Source: Pelodictyon luteolum DSM 273 (lineage in GTDB: Bacteria > Bacteroidota > Chlorobiia > Chlorobiales > Chlorobiaceae). Taken from it: DNA of 64,000 bases. Shown one piece after another: positions 46,495 to 56,106 of this stretch. Below the pieces are notes generated by a model, which made no database searches, was not told where the DNA came from, and was given only the letters and a program-made list of their open reading frames with translations. Within the stretch, counting starts at the first letter, position 1. Each line of letters opens with the position of its first letter. Both the position numbers and the translations under genes were made by a program. The stretch covers positions 1,883,501 to 1,947,500 of the forward strand of contig NC_007512.1 of the NCBI RefSeq assembly GCF_000012485.1. The letters are read 5' to 3'.

Positions 46495-48480
46495 ATGCCC
46501 GAAACACCCGCGAAACCTCCTGGGGACAACAGTTCCCGCAACAGATTCAAGCCGGTCCGTGAACGCGGCGAGGAGCCCGGCTGGATGCAGGGCAACGGAG
46601 CAGGACCTCAGGGAAATCTGCCCCGCATCCTGCTGTTCCTCATGATCGGCATCGTCATGCTCTTCGTCATCCAGAGATTCTCTCCTGCTCCGGGCGGTCC
46701 CGAAATCATCTACAACAGCTACCGCTCCCTCGTTGACAGCGGAGCCGTATCGGAAATCGACGTCCAGACCCTGGAAGACAAGTCAGTCATCCTCAAAGGC
46801 AGGCTCACGGCTCCAGCCAAACTGCAGCTGACCGACAAGACCACGGTTGAGAGCGACCGGTTTTCGGTCCGCCTTCCCGCATTCGGCGTCGAACAGGTCG
46901 ACATGCTCGCCGATAAAGGAATCCGTGTTCAGGTCGAAGAAGGGCGCGGGGGCATCTACACCTTCCTCGTCCTTTTCGCCCCCTGGCTCATCTTCGGCGC
47001 CATCTATTTCTTCTTCATCCGGCGGATGAACAGCCAGAACGCAGGCCAGGCAAAAAACATCTTCAGCTTCAGCAAGAGCCGGGCGAAGCTGGTCAGCGAG
47101 TTCGACGTCAAGACCACCTTCAAGGACGTTGCCGGTGTGGATGAGGCTGTCGAGGAGCTTCAGGAAACGGTAGAGTTCCTCACCAACCCGGAAAAGTTCC
47201 AGAAAATAGGCGGCAAGATTCCCAAAGGCGTCCTCCTGCTCGGCCCTCCGGGTACCGGCAAGACCCTGCTTGCCAAAGCGATCGCCGGTGAAGCGAAGGT
47301 CCCCTTTTTCTCGATATCGGGTGCGGACTTCGTTGAGATGTTCGTCGGCGTCGGTGCAGCAAGGGTTCGCGACCTCTTTGAGCAGGCCAAGAAAAACTCC
47401 CCATGCATCGTCTTCATCGACGAGATCGATGCAGTCGGCAGAAGCCGCGGAGCAGGCCTCGGCGGAGGGCACGACGAACGCGAACAGACACTGAACCAGC
47501 TGCTCGTCGAGATGGACGGATTCACCACCAGCGACAACGTCATCCTGATTGCCGCCACCAACCGCCCCGACGTGCTCGACACGGCCCTGCTCAGGCCCGG
47601 CCGGTTCGATCGCCAGATCACCATCGACAAGCCCGACATCCGCGGCCGGAAGGCAATCCTTGGCATCCATACAAAAAACACCCCGCTCGACCCGGACGTC
47701 GACATCTCCATCATCGCAAAGAGCACGCCGGGATTTTCGGGTGCCGACCTGGCCAACCTTGTCAACGAATCCGCCCTGCTTGCAGCCCGCCTCGGCCAGG
47801 AGCTGATCACGGCGGAAGACTTCGAACAAGCCCGTGACAAGGTGCTGATGGGCCCCGAGCGAAGGAGCATGTACATCTCTGACGAACAGAAAAAACTGAC
47901 AGCCTACCACGAAGCCGGCCACGTCCTCGTGGCGCTCCATACCAAAGGCTCGGACCCGATCCACAAGGTCACCATCATCCCGCGCGGCCGCAGTCTCGGC
48001 CTGACCGCATACCTCCCGCTCGAGGACCGCTACACCCAGAACAGGGAGTACCTCGAAGCCATGATCACCTACGCCCTCGGAGGGCGGGTGGCCGAAGAGA
48101 TCATCTTTCAGGAGACCAGCACCGGCGCGGCCAACGACATCGAGAAGGCGACAGAGATCGCAAGAAAGATGGTGCGGCAGTGGGGCATGAGCGACAAACT
48201 GGGTCCAATCAACTACGGAGGAAGCCACAAGGAGGTCTTTCTCGGAAAAGACTACTCGCATGTGCGCGAGTACAGCGAGGAAACGGCACTGCAGATCGAC
48301 GTGGAGGTTCGCAGCATCATCGTCCGGTGCATGGAGAATGCTGAGAGGACCCTCAGGGAGAACACCGAGATGCTTCACCGCCTGGCAGGCAGGCTCATCG
48401 AGAAAGAGTCGCTCGGCGCTGAGGAGATCGGAGAAATAACGGGCATTCATCAGGAGATGCTGAAAATGACGGCCGAATGA
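46495..48480 (+). CDS. ftsH: ATP-dependent zinc metalloprotease FtsH
   Basis: A 661-residue membrane AAA+ protease. Two N-terminal membrane helices ([18 protein letters not shown] and [19 protein letters not shown]) flank a periplasmic domain. Then come Walker A GPPGTGKT, Walker [13 protein letters not shown], second region of homology [19 protein letters not shown] and zinc site AYHEAGH. It degrades misassembled membrane and regulatory proteins. I start at ATG 46495 ([11 protein letters not shown]); a TTG at 46384 would add a non-conserved 37-residue segment. Its stop overlaps the next gene as ATGA. Confidence 0.94.
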   Translation: MPETPAKPPGDNSSRNRFKPVRERGEEPGWMQGNGAGPQGNLPRILLFLMIGIVMLFVIQRFSPAPGGPEIIYNSYRSLVDSGAVSEIDVQTLEDKSVILKGRLTAPAKLQLTDKTTVESDRFSVRLPAFGVEQVDMLADKGIRVQVEEGRGGIYTFLVLFAPWLIFGAIYFFFIRRMNSQNAGQAKNIFSFSKSRAKLVSEFDVKTTFKDVAGVDEAVEELQETVEFLTNPEKFQKIGGKIPKGVLLLGPPGTGKTLLAKAIAGEAKVPFFSISGADFVEMFVGVGAARVRDLFEQAKKNSPCIVFIDEIDAVGRSRGAGLGGGHDEREQTLNQLLVEMDGFTTSDNVILIAATNRPDVLDTALLRPGRFDRQITIDKPDIRGRKAILGIHTKNTPLDPDVDISIIAKSTPGFSGADLANLVNESALLAARLGQELITAEDFEQARDKVLMGPERRSMYISDEQKKLTAYHEAGHVLVALHTKGSDPIHKVTIIPRGRSLGLTAYLPLEDRYTQNREYLEAMITYALGGRVAEEIIFQETSTGAANDIEKATEIARKMVRQWGMSDKLGPINYGGSHKEVFLGKDYSHVREYSEETALQIDVEVRSIIVRCMENAERTLRENTEMLHRLAGRLIEKESLGAEEIGEITGIHQEMLKMTAE

Positions 48481-48860
48481 TGGACAGCAGCATTCCGGGA
48501 AACCTCACCATGCTGTGCATAGGCATTCTGGCCGGCGTACTCTCCGGCATGTTCGGCATCGGCGGTGGGATCATCATCGTTCCAGCCCTGGTGCTGCTGT
48601 TCGGCATGACCCAGCAGACCGCCAGTGCAACGTCTCTCGTGGCACTGCTCCTGCCGGTAGGCATACTCGGAGTGCTGGAATACTATCGGGAAGGGCGGAT
48701 ATCGATGGAGAACGTCTGGCTCGGGCTCCTGCTCGCCGCCGGTCTATTTGCAGGAGCGTATTTCGGGGCAAAAATCGCAACACAGCTTTCAGGAACTGTA
48801 CTCCGCCGCGCATTCGCTGTGTTCACAGGAATTGTCGCCCTTCGTCTATGGTTTAAGTAA
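48477..48860 (+). CDS. Half-size TSUP (TauE/SafE) transporter-like protein
   Basis: A 127-residue membrane protein with about four helices. It matches one TauE/SafE repeat: the family start [25 protein letters not shown] and the later [13 protein letters not shown] are clear. Typical TSUP proteins have ~250 residues with two repeats, so this one must dimerise, be truncated, or have a partner elsewhere. The frame is intact with a normal end. It is coupled to ftsH by ATGA and precedes the HU gene by 36 bp. Confidence 0.8.
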   Translation: MMDSSIPGNLTMLCIGILAGVLSGMFGIGGGIIIVPALVLLFGMTQQTASATSLVALLLPVGILGVLEYYREGRISMENVWLGLLLAAGLFAGAYFGAKIATQLSGTVLRRAFAVFTGIVALRLWFK

Positions 48861-48896
48861 CTGTCGCACCACCAATAACCCAATCCATACCTCACT

Positions 48897-49205
48897 ATGG
48901 GAACCACTACCACGAAAGCCGATCTGGTCAATGTCATTGCCCACAGGACCGGCCTGACGAAGAATGAGACCGAGACGGTGGTTGATGCGCTGTTCGAAAG
49001 CATCATCGACTCGCTCAAAGCCGGCCGTCGCATTGAAATCCGCGGATTCGGATCCTTCAACATCCGCTACAAGAACCTCCGCCAGGCCCGCAACCCCCGG
49101 ACCGGCGAGAAAGTGACGGTCGAGCCGAAAAACGTGCCAACCTTCAAGATCTCGAAAGAGTTCAAGCAGGCCGTCAGCGAAAGCCTGAAAAGCTCCCAGC
49201 CCTGA
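48897..49205 (+). CDS. HU/IHF-family DNA-binding protein
   Basis: A 102-residue histone-like protein. N-terminal helices (TKADLVNVIAHRTGLTKNETETVV) and the DNA-wrapping beta-arm RGFGSFNIRYKNLRQARNPRTGE with the Pro-containing tip are typical, and PTFKISKEFKQAV closes the fold. It bends DNA as a dimer and compacts the nucleoid or assists regulators. HU and IHF cannot be told apart here. A perfect palindrome follows it. Confidence 0.92.
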   Translation: MGTTTTKADLVNVIAHRTGLTKNETETVVDALFESIIDSLKAGRRIEIRGFGSFNIRYKNLRQARNPRTGEKVTVEPKNVPTFKISKEFKQAVSESLKSSQP

Positions 49206-49217
49206 GGCTAAGACGCT

Positions 49218-49241
49218 GGCATCCGGCGGCCGCCGGATGCC
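49218..49241. terminator. Perfect 24-bp palindrome after the HU-family gene
   Basis: GGCATCCGGCGG (49218-49229) abuts its exact reverse complement (49230-49241) with no loop, followed by a run of C. It sits between convergent genes, 12 bp after one stop and 7 bp from the other. It resembles the zero-loop palindrome at 4158-4191 in form. Confidence 0.55.
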
Positions 49242-49248
49242 CCCCCGT

Positions 49249-49641
49249 TCAGAGCTCGAAGGGATCGTCGATGATCTCCAGGGAAACTTCTTTTCCGTGA
49301 TCGACAAATCCTATCCTGATGTAATGCAGGTTGTCGGGAAGAAAGATGTCCGAGCCCTTTTCTGCAGCATGCAGGATGATGTGGCCCTTGTGGTGACCCA
49401 GCTCTTTTGCCAGATCACCCCACTTCTTCAGGACGATGTTCGTATAGGACTCCCCTTCCCTCAAGGCAACCTGCCCGCAGTCGGTCAAATCACTGATGAG
49501 ATCAGGTGCTGAAATCAACGACATCTCCTTGCCAACCCAGATGCTCAGCAGTTCACAGTGGAACGGAAGAAACACCGAATTGCGGATTACAAGCCCCTTC
49601 CTGCCGCTCTTGACGGCATCGGTAAAACTCTTCATAGCCAT
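49249..49641 (-). CDS. Unknown soluble protein
   Basis: A 130-residue protein I do not recognise. It has no membrane segment or signal. Features are NSVFLPFHCELLSIWVGKEM near residue 22, an acidic middle, HHKGHIILHA, and a beta-like end YIRIGFVDHGKEVSLEII. It is the last gene after nhaD-apt-mtaB on the minus strand, 32 bp after the antiporter stop. Starts at 49641 and 49635 are both possible. Good codon character supports expression. Confidence 0.6.
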   Translation of the reverse strand: MAMKSFTDAVKSGRKGLVIRNSVFLPFHCELLSIWVGKEMSLISAPDLISDLTDCGQVALREGESYTNIVLKKWGDLAKELGHHKGHIILHAAEKGSDIFLPDNLHYIRIGFVDHGKEVSLEIIDDPFEL

Positions 49642-49673
49642 GCGTCCCTTGTGTTATACGGGGGTGGTTAATG

Positions 49674-51077
49674 TCAGAAATTGAAGAACAGGAGCCAGAG
49701 CCCGATGAAGATCGGGATCAGGAACGGAATGGAATACTTGTAGATGTACTCCACGAAATCCGGCACGTCGGCTTCAGCCTGTGCGGCAATGTTCTTCACC
49801 ATGAAGTTCGGGGCATTGCCGATGTAGGTCATCGCACCGAAAAAGACTGAAGCAACGGAGATGGCCATCAGGTAGACGTCTGAAGTGACATCACCGGCAA
49901 CGGGTGAAGCGGTTCCTGCGGCAAAGGAACGGATCTGGGTCACAGCATCCGCTGCATTGATGTCAAGGCCGAACTTGCCGAGCGCACCGGCCAGGAAGTT
50001 CAGGTAGGTCGGCGCATTGTCGAGCACGCCCGAGAGCGCACCGGTCATCCAGTAGAAACGCGTCACCGAGAAATCCCCTGCATGCGCGCTGGCATACTCT
50101 CCGATCAGCTGGAGGGCGGGAATCATGGTGGCAAAAATGCCGATAAAAAGGAATGCGACCTCCTTGATCGGCTCGAAGTTGAACTCGTTGCCTTTCAGCG
50201 CCTGGCTGTCGGCGGTCTTGTAGGCCACAATGGCTACCGTACCCATGATCAGCTCACGAATGCCGAAGGGCACACCCAGCATCTCCTGCAGGCTCGGAAA
50301 TCCCGCAATCACGGCAGGGTCGAGAAACACCGCTACAATGATCATGCCGAGATAAAGGAAGTTGCGGGTTCCGGTGATGGAAATGCCTCCGTTCCCGGCC
50401 GGTTCTTTCACCCCAGCGTCTCCGGCGCGCATGTCGAGGAACATGAAGACGAGGACCAGAGCAACGACAGCCACAATCCAGGGCAGCCATACCTTCGAAA
50501 TCACCCAGAAGAACGGAACGCCTTTGAGGAAACCGAGGAACAGCGGAGGATCGCCGATGGGGGTCAGCCCGCCGCCGATGTTGCTGACGATGAAGATGAA
50601 AAAGACGATATGGAACGCCTTCAGCCGGCCCTCATTGATGCGCATGTATGGGCGGATGAGCAGCATGGACGCCCCGGTGGTGCCGATGACGTTTGAAAGC
50701 ACCGCACCAAAAAGCAGAAGGAGACCGTTGACGAGGGGTTTTCCCCTGCGTTCGATATGGATCAGGATACCTCCTGAAACGATGAAAAGCGAGGCAACGA
50801 GGGCGATGAAGGATATGTACTCCTCAAGGGTATGAAGGAGGGTTTTCGGACCGTGCTCCATCATGAATGCGTAGTAACCCGCCACAATCGCGCCGAGTCC
50901 AACCGCGACCTTCGGATACTGGTGTTCCCAGAAACGGTGGTAGAAAAGCGGTCCGGTGGCAATCATGAGAAGCAGAAGGACGAACGGCAGCACCAGCCAG
51001 ACGGGAGGCATGTGGTGCAGGCCGGCAACAGATGCGGCAGCCGTAACCGCCGCAGTGTGATGTTCAGCTAAAGCCAT
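49674..51077 (-). CDS. nhaD: NhaD-type Na+/H+ antiporter (citrate-transporter superfamily)
   Basis: A 467-residue membrane protein with about 12 helices. Family landmarks are NVIGTTGASMLLIRP, NIGGGLTPIGDPPLFLGFLKG (NhaD core) and LSGVLDNAPTYLNFLAG. It exchanges Na+ or Li+ for protons across the cytoplasmic membrane, useful in brackish or alkaline water. It begins at the base next to the apt stop, so it is probably translated from the same message. Confidence 0.9.
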   Translation of the reverse strand: MALAEHHTAAVTAAASVAGLHHMPPVWLVLPFVLLLLMIATGPLFYHRFWEHQYPKVAVGLGAIVAGYYAFMMEHGPKTLLHTLEEYISFIALVASLFIVSGGILIHIERRGKPLVNGLLLLFGAVLSNVIGTTGASMLLIRPYMRINEGRLKAFHIVFFIFIVSNIGGGLTPIGDPPLFLGFLKGVPFFWVISKVWLPWIVAVVALVLVFMFLDMRAGDAGVKEPAGNGGISITGTRNFLYLGMIIVAVFLDPAVIAGFPSLQEMLGVPFGIRELIMGTVAIVAYKTADSQALKGNEFNFEPIKEVAFLFIGIFATMIPALQLIGEYASAHAGDFSVTRFYWMTGALSGVLDNAPTYLNFLAGALGKFGLDINAADAVTQIRSFAAGTASPVAGDVTSDVYLMAISVASVFFGAMTYIGNAPNFMVKNIAAQAEADVPDFVEYIYKYSIPFLIPIFIGLWLLFFNF

Positions 51078-51611
51078 TTACTCCCCCTCGAATGCAGTGA
51101 GAGAAAACACCTTGTAACCTTTCGCGAGGATCTTCTCTTCGCCGCCGATGTCCGGCAGGTTCACGATGAAGGCCATTTCGGAGACAACGCCGCCGACCTT
51201 TTCAATGAGGGGTGCGGCTGCAAGCGCCGTTCCGCCTGTTGCGAGCAGGTCGTCGACGAGCAGCACACGCGCTCCCTTTTCCAGGGCGTCGATGTGGATT
51301 TCGATCTTGTCGGTGCCGTACTCAAGCGCATACTCCTGCGATACGGTATCAGCGGGAAGCTTGCCCGGCTTACGGACCGGAACAAAGCCCTTGCCGAGCG
51401 CATAGGCGAGCGCACTGCCGATGATGAAGCCACGGGCCTCGATGCCGACGATCACATCGAAATCGACGCCGTTCTCCAGATAGCGCTGGGTCAGGTTGTC
51501 AATGACGAGCCGGAACCCGACGGGATCCTTGATGAGGGTGGTGATATCACGGAACATGATGCCCTTCTTCGGGTAGTCGGGAATCGCGCGGATACGGGAC
51601 TTGATCGGCAT
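51078..51611 (-). CDS. apt: Adenine phosphoribosyltransferase
   Basis: A 177-residue PRTase. The PRPP loop is RVLLVDDLLATGGTA, and the family start AIPDYPKKGIMFRDITTLIKDP and base-site GIEARGFIIGSALAYALG are intact. It salvages adenine to AMP. It starts at ATG 51611, downstream of mtaB by 39 bp, and abuts nhaD. No regulatory site is evident in the short gap. Confidence 0.96.
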   Translation of the reverse strand: MPIKSRIRAIPDYPKKGIMFRDITTLIKDPVGFRLVIDNLTQRYLENGVDFDVIVGIEARGFIIGSALAYALGKGFVPVRKPGKLPADTVSQEYALEYGTDKIEIHIDALEKGARVLLVDDLLATGGTALAAAPLIEKVGGVVSEMAFIVNLPDIGGEEKILAKGYKVFSLTAFEGE

Positions 51612-51650
51612 GGGAGGTTGCGGTTAAGTTGCGACTGATAAACGGAACCT

Positions 51651-52967
51651 TCAAGATAACAGTCTCGCATGTAATTGCAAACCCTCGCCGAGCCCCTCCA
51701 CGTGCACCGGAAGCTCTTTTCCCGCAAGCGGCTCTCCGCCGTCGGGAGGCTCCACAACAACCCTTAGGTACTCGGGCGTGTAGCCGCCATAACCCTCTTC
51801 GAAAAGCACCATCTGCCGGCTGCCTATCCGGGAGAGGGCGAATTCCCGGGCCTTCCGTTCTCCAAGCTCAACGAGCAGTGCGCTCCGCCGGGCAGTTTCT
51901 TTCGGGTTCACCCTCAGCCGCTCACCCCCGGCGACCTGGCGGCCGAGCAGGGTGCCGGGACGGACCGAGCAGCTGAAGACGTGGAGATAGCTGAGCGGCA
52001 GTTGCTCAATGAAGCCGTACATCGCCTGAAAATCCTCTTCCTCCTCGCCGGGGTATCCCACCATCACATCGGCACCCACCGCGCAACCCGGCAGAACCTC
52101 CCGGAGTGCATGCACCGCCCGGCGATAGCCCTCCGCTGTGTAGCGCCGGCGCATGGCCCGCAGGACGGGATCCGAACCGCTCTGAAGCGGCAGGTGGAAA
52201 TGCGGTACGATCCGCGCTGATGAGCCAACGACCTGAAGAAAGGCCGGGCTCAGCATGTCGGGCTCTAGGGAACTGATGCGGATGCGCGACACCGGCACCT
52301 CCTCGAGCATCCGGAGGAGAGCCGGAAAATCCACTCCCCCGCTCCGGTAATCCCCGGTATTGACACCGCTGAGCACGATCTCCCGGTACCCCGAACCCGC
52401 AAGCCGGTGGGCCTGGCGAAGAACATCTTCCGGCTCGATGGAGCGCGAACGTCCCCTTGCCAAGGGAATGGTGCAGTATGCGCAGAGGTAGTCGCACCCG
52501 TCCTGGATTTTCAGGAACGCCCGCGTCCGCCCCGAACCTGCCGGAGGGGAACATCCCGGAGAGGCCGTCTGGAGACGCGACACCGATCCTGCGGCCACTG
52601 CCGGCAGAGCGGACCTGCCGCCCTTTGCCACCGCCAGGTATCGATCAAGGTCGAACTTCTCTTTGTTGCCGAAAACCGCGTCCACGCCTTCAATCCCCCC
52701 GAGCACCTCGGGACTCAGCTGAGCGTAGCAGCCGATCACCGCAACCCGGCATTCGGGATTGCGGCGGATGAGCTGTCTGATTTTCTGCCGGCATTTCTGC
52801 TCTGCCTGCCCGGTGACGGCGCAGGTGTGGACGATAAGGAGGTCTGCACCCTCTTCGGGACCGCACGCCACCCAGCCCCCCTCAACGAGACCCTGGAGAA
52901 TGGAGGACGATTCTGCATAGTTCAGCTTGCAGCCAAGCGTCACGGCAGCAACTTTTTTATTGCACAT
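51651..52967 (-). CDS. mtaB: tRNA t6A methylthiotransferase MtaB
   Basis: A 438-residue radical SAM methylthiotransferase. The N-terminal Fe-S domain has LGCKLNYAES, HTCAVTGQAE and VIGCYAQL (three Cys). The radical-SAM cluster is CDYLCAYC, followed by PLARGRSRS. The GCKLNYAES and CAVT variants point to MtaB, which makes ms2t6A in tRNA-Lys, over MiaB or RimO. TsaC, needed for the t6A substrate, is encoded at 9016-9963. A TRAM-like C-terminal region ends the protein. Confidence 0.9.
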   Translation of the reverse strand: MCNKKVAAVTLGCKLNYAESSSILQGLVEGGWVACGPEEGADLLIVHTCAVTGQAEQKCRQKIRQLIRRNPECRVAVIGCYAQLSPEVLGGIEGVDAVFGNKEKFDLDRYLAVAKGGRSALPAVAAGSVSRLQTASPGCSPPAGSGRTRAFLKIQDGCDYLCAYCTIPLARGRSRSIEPEDVLRQAHRLAGSGYREIVLSGVNTGDYRSGGVDFPALLRMLEEVPVSRIRISSLEPDMLSPAFLQVVGSSARIVPHFHLPLQSGSDPVLRAMRRRYTAEGYRRAVHALREVLPGCAVGADVMVGYPGEEEEDFQAMYGFIEQLPLSYLHVFSCSVRPGTLLGRQVAGGERLRVNPKETARRSALLVELGERKAREFALSRIGSRQMVLFEEGYGGYTPEYLRVVVEPPDGGEPLAGKELPVHVEGLGEGLQLHARLLS

Positions 52968-52999
52968 GATGTGTTACAACATTTACGAAGTCCATGACG

Positions 53000-53023
53000 T
53001 ATCGATTCGAAAACAAATCGATA
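53000..53023. promoter_or_regulatory. Inverted repeat in the mtaB / coiled-coil-gene divergent region
   Basis: TATCGATT (53000-53007) and AATCGATA (53016-53023) are perfect eight-base arms with an eight-base spacer, 33 bp upstream of mtaB. GATAAC is also directly repeated at 53020-53025 and 53031-53036, one helical turn apart. The geometry suits a dimeric regulator. The surrounding 267 bp gap is AT-rich and holds no other gene. Confidence 0.5.
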
Positions 53024-53234
53024 ACAATTTGATAACGATTCAGAAGCCGTTTACCAACAGAACAACAACGCTAAAGAAACATGATACAAACCCTCAGGCC
53101 CCATCGCCTGGATACACCATTAACACAATCGCTGTATAGCCAGAAAAGAATATTGGCTTGGAGACAGATTTACATTCTTATATATTTCGTCTGCAACGAA
53201 TAACATATTCCAAGAACAAAAAGCATAACACACT

Positions 53235-53681
53235 ATGGCACAGGATATCACATCACCGGACAAGTATGATCGCTTCATTCAGAAAATCGATCATTTCCAG
53301 TCGCTGGTTGAAGAGAAAAAGAATCTGCAGGCTAAAATAGCACAGATGCGTGATGAGTTCAATGCAACAATCCGCCCGCTCGAAAACGAGCTGGCCGGTA
53401 TCATCCGCAGCCTTGAAACCAACCTTTCGCGCCTGGAAAGCGGCGCTCCCGTGAAAGCCAGTACCCCGAGGATTTCACGCGGACAGCTCGGCACCGCCGT
53501 AAAGGACCTGCTGCGCGCACATCCCGCCAAAGCCTTCAAGCCGAAAGAAATCGGCGATGCACTCGGAACCACAGGTGGCGCCTTCAGCGTCTGGTTCAAC
53601 AAATACGGCGTGCATGACAACGACATCGAACGTATTCCTACCGGAAAGGAAGGAAAGCGGTTCCTCTACAAAATCAGGTAA
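53235..53681 (+). CDS. Coiled-coil plus winged-helix-like protein, unknown function
   Basis: A 148-residue protein. Residues ~10-75 are heptad-rich coiled coil (FIQKIDHFQSLVEEKKNLQA, IRPLENELAGIIRSLETNLS). After a Ser/Pro linker, residues ~85-148 look like a winged helix: QLGTAVKDLLRAHPAKAFKPKEIGDALG, then a recognition-like GAFSVWFNKYGVHD and a beta wing KEGKRFLYKI. A dimeric DNA-binding role is inferred, and the exact family is not recognised. It stands alone, downstream of an AT-rich region with a dyad, and ends in a strong hairpin shared with rodA. Confidence 0.7.
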   Translation: MAQDITSPDKYDRFIQKIDHFQSLVEEKKNLQAKIAQMRDEFNATIRPLENELAGIIRSLETNLSRLESGAPVKASTPRISRGQLGTAVKDLLRAHPAKAFKPKEIGDALGTTGGAFSVWFNKYGVHDNDIERIPTGKEGKRFLYKIR

Positions 53682-53697
53682 GAACAAACGGTTCCAT

Positions 53698-53733
53698 ACC
53701 GGAAAAAGCGCGCTACGGTGCGCTTTTTCCGGT
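53698..53733. terminator. Strong bidirectional terminator between the coiled-coil gene and rodA
   Basis: Perfect 14-bp stem ACCGGAAAAAGCGC / GCGCTTTTTCCGGT with an eight-base loop (53712-53719). It lies 16 bp after the rightward stop and reaches the rodA stop codon, so it can end both convergent messages. Confidence 0.85.
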
Positions 53734-54959
53734 CAGTAGCCGAGGTTGCGCTTATTATGGAAAAAGTTGAGCGCCAGGCCCACCATGATCATATTTCCCA
53801 CAAGCGACGACCCACCATAGGAAATAAATGGAAGCGGCACGCCGATGACCGGAATAAGACCTAGTGTCATGCCGATGTTGATGATGACATGAATCAAAAG
53901 CAATGAGACAAAACCGGCAAGCGTCAATTCCACGAACCGGTTTTTGATTGAAAAGATTGCCCAGATGAGGCGAAGCGTGAGGGCGGCAAAAAGAAGGATC
54001 AGTATCGCCGAACCGATGAAGCCGAACTCCTCGGCAATGACGCAGAAAATGAAATCAGTCCATTGCGCCGGAATGAAGCGCAGCTGGGTCTGGGTCCCTT
54101 CGAGAAACCCCTTGCCGAACAACCCTCCCGAACTGATGGCGATCTTTGCCTGCAGCGCATTGTAGCCAGCCCCCTGCGGATCCGACATCGGGTCGAGGAA
54201 GGTCTGGATCCGCTTCATCTGGTGCGGCTTGAGGATCTCGCCGGCGAACCGGTGCATGAACAACCCTGCAGCGAGGCCCGAACCCACCACACCGAGCTGG
54301 TGCAGCCTGAAGCCCTGCTTCTGTGCGATCATCACCGTAAGCAGCAGCACGCTGAGCCCCACGACAAACCATACACTGAAAAACCCGGTCAAGAGGAGAA
54401 TCAGTGGTATGACGAGGATCATCAGGATGTAGATATCGAAGCCCGCCATGATGATCATCGGCGCGATGAAGGAGAGGGCGGTCAGTGTGGTGCCCATATC
54501 CGGCTGCAGCATGATGAGCAACGCGGGAAAAAGCGGGATGGCAAGGGCTGTCAGGAGGTGCGGAAGGGAGTGGATGTCGGTCTCGTCGTCCGACAGGAAC
54601 CGTGCCAGGGCGAGGATGGTGACCATCTTGGCAATCTCGGATGGCTGGAAACTGAAGAAGCCGATCCGCACCCAGCTGGTCTGGCCGGCGATCTTTCTGC
54701 CGAATATCAATACGGCCACGAGCATCAGCATGCCGAGGATGTAGAAGATGTAGGACCCGTCCTTGATGACGCGTACGTCGTTATAGTAGACGAACACCAT
54801 GGCAAGCACCCCGACGAGCGCCCAGGTCAGCTGACGGTAGAAAAGCGCCATGTCGCCCGAACCGTTCGTCGCGCTGTAGACCGCCATGAGCCCGAACACG
54901 ACAAGTCCTGCGAGCGGCCCGAGAAGCCAGTAATCAACTCCATGCTGTTTGGTCATCAC
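53733..54959 (-). CDS. rodA: Rod-shape SEDS glycosyltransferase RodA
   Basis: A 408-residue SEDS peptidoglycan polymerase with about ten helices. RodA/FtsW marks are FMAPM-type [12 protein letters not shown], the active-site region [21 protein letters not shown] and [22 protein letters not shown]. The gene order and the FDIYIL region fit RodA over FtsW, although no pbp2 is adjacent. It polymerises lipid II during elongation. Start MMTK at 54959 or 54956. It is divergent from era, with a ~94 bp gap for both promoters. Confidence 0.92.
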   Translation of the reverse strand: MMTKQHGVDYWLLGPLAGLVVFGLMAVYSATNGSGDMALFYRQLTWALVGVLAMVFVYYNDVRVIKDGSYIFYILGMLMLVAVLIFGRKIAGQTSWVRIGFFSFQPSEIAKMVTILALARFLSDDETDIHSLPHLLTALAIPLFPALLIMLQPDMGTTLTALSFIAPMIIMAGFDIYILMILVIPLILLLTGFFSVWFVVGLSVLLLTVMIAQKQGFRLHQLGVVGSGLAAGLFMHRFAGEILKPHQMKRIQTFLDPMSDPQGAGYNALQAKIAISSGGLFGKGFLEGTQTQLRFIPAQWTDFIFCVIAEEFGFIGSAILILLFAALTLRLIWAIFSIKNRFVELTLAGFVSLLLIHVIINIGMTLGLIPVIGVPLPFISYGGSSLVGNMIMVGLALNFFHNKRNLGY

Positions 54960-55053
54960 GCGTCGTCTTTCAATTTTTCATTGTCTCCGTAACCGGGTAA
55001 TTTAGTATAGTAAACATTCACAGCACCCGCCAAAAATAACAAGGCTATCCTTC

Positions 55054-55971
55054 ATGCCATCATCTTCATTCTCATGCGGTTTCGCCAGCATCATCGGACC
55101 CCCGAATGCCGGCAAGTCCACCCTTATGAACGCACTGCTCGACTGCAAGCTCTCGATTGTCACCCCGAAGCCGCAGACCACGCGCAAACGCATAACCGGC
55201 ATCTACCACGATAAGCAGATGCAGGTTGTCTTCCTCGACACTCCCGGCATCATGGAACCCATGCAGAAGCTGCATGAAGCGATGCTTCTGGCAACCCGCG
55301 ACACCCTTCGTGACGCCGATGTCATCATCGCCATGCTCCCCTTCAGAAAAAAAGAGGGGCCCTTCGACCGCGATTTTGCCGCGACACTCCAGAACGACTG
55401 GCTGAAAACATCCGGCAAGCCCATCGTTGCCGTCTTCAACAAGAGTGACCTCGTCACCCTTAAAGAACAAAGCGAAGCCGAAGCCTTCATCAGGGAGGCA
55501 TGGAACCCCGCAGCAGTGTTGAGCATCTCGGCCCTGAAGGGGGTGAACCTCCCGGAGCTCCTCGAGGCTCTCCGGCCGTTCCTGCCGATGAACCAGCCGC
55601 TCTACCCCGAAGATGCGCTGAGCACTGCACCCGAGAGGTTCTTCGTGAGCGAAATCATCCGCGAGAAGATCTTCCTGCTGTACGGCCGCGAGGTCCCCTA
55701 CTCGGCCGAGGTCGTCGTCGACGAGTTCCGTGAACAGCATGAGAATGACCCCTCCCGCAAGGACCTCATCCGCTGCTCCGTCATTGTCGAGCGGGATACC
55801 CAGAAACAGATCCTTATCGGCCACAAAGGTCAGGCCCTCAAAAAGCTCGGACAGGCCGCACGTACTGAAATCGAGGAACTCATCGGCCGACCGGTCTTTC
55901 TCGAGCTCTTCATCAAGGTCCGCCCCGACTGGCGGAAAAAACATACCCTCCTGAAATCCTACGGCTATTAA
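55054..55971 (+). CDS. era: GTPase Era
   Basis: A 305-residue ribosome-assembly GTPase. G1 is [10 protein letters not shown]3 DTPG, G4 NKSD and the G2 region [16 protein letters not shown]-terminal KH RNA-binding domain ([20 protein letters not shown]) follows. It binds the 3' end of 16S rRNA during 30S maturation. It is monocistronic here, closed by the hairpin at 56042. Confidence 0.96.
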   Translation: MPSSSFSCGFASIIGPPNAGKSTLMNALLDCKLSIVTPKPQTTRKRITGIYHDKQMQVVFLDTPGIMEPMQKLHEAMLLATRDTLRDADVIIAMLPFRKKEGPFDRDFAATLQNDWLKTSGKPIVAVFNKSDLVTLKEQSEAEAFIREAWNPAAVLSISALKGVNLPELLEALRPFLPMNQPLYPEDALSTAPERFFVSEIIREKIFLLYGREVPYSAEVVVDEFREQHENDPSRKDLIRCSVIVERDTQKQILIGHKGQALKKLGQAARTEIEELIGRPVFLELFIKVRPDWRKKHTLLKSYGY

Positions 55972-56041
55972 AATTCAGGAGCAGCAACCGCAACGCCCCA
56001 TAGTGCAGCCCTCTCTTCAGGGTCCATTTTTGATAGAACGC

Positions 56042-56078
56042 AGAAAAGCCCTCCACCTGTAAAGGGGAGGGCTTTTCT
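56042..56078. terminator. Bidirectional terminator between era and rpsA
   Basis: Perfect 13-bp stem AGAAAAGCCCTCC / GGAGGGCTTTTCT with an 11-base loop (56055-56065). The right arm is T-rich on the plus strand and the left arm gives a T-rich exit on the minus strand. It serves era and rpsA, which converge here. Confidence 0.85.
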
Positions 56079-56106
56079 CATTGTTATGCTGAGGAGCGAA
56101 CGGCGC

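Noticed and set aside
46783-48450. 555-codon minus-strand frame inside ftsH
   Set aside because: It is the antisense shadow of ftsH, whose AAA+ and HEAGH motifs are unmistakable on the plus strand.
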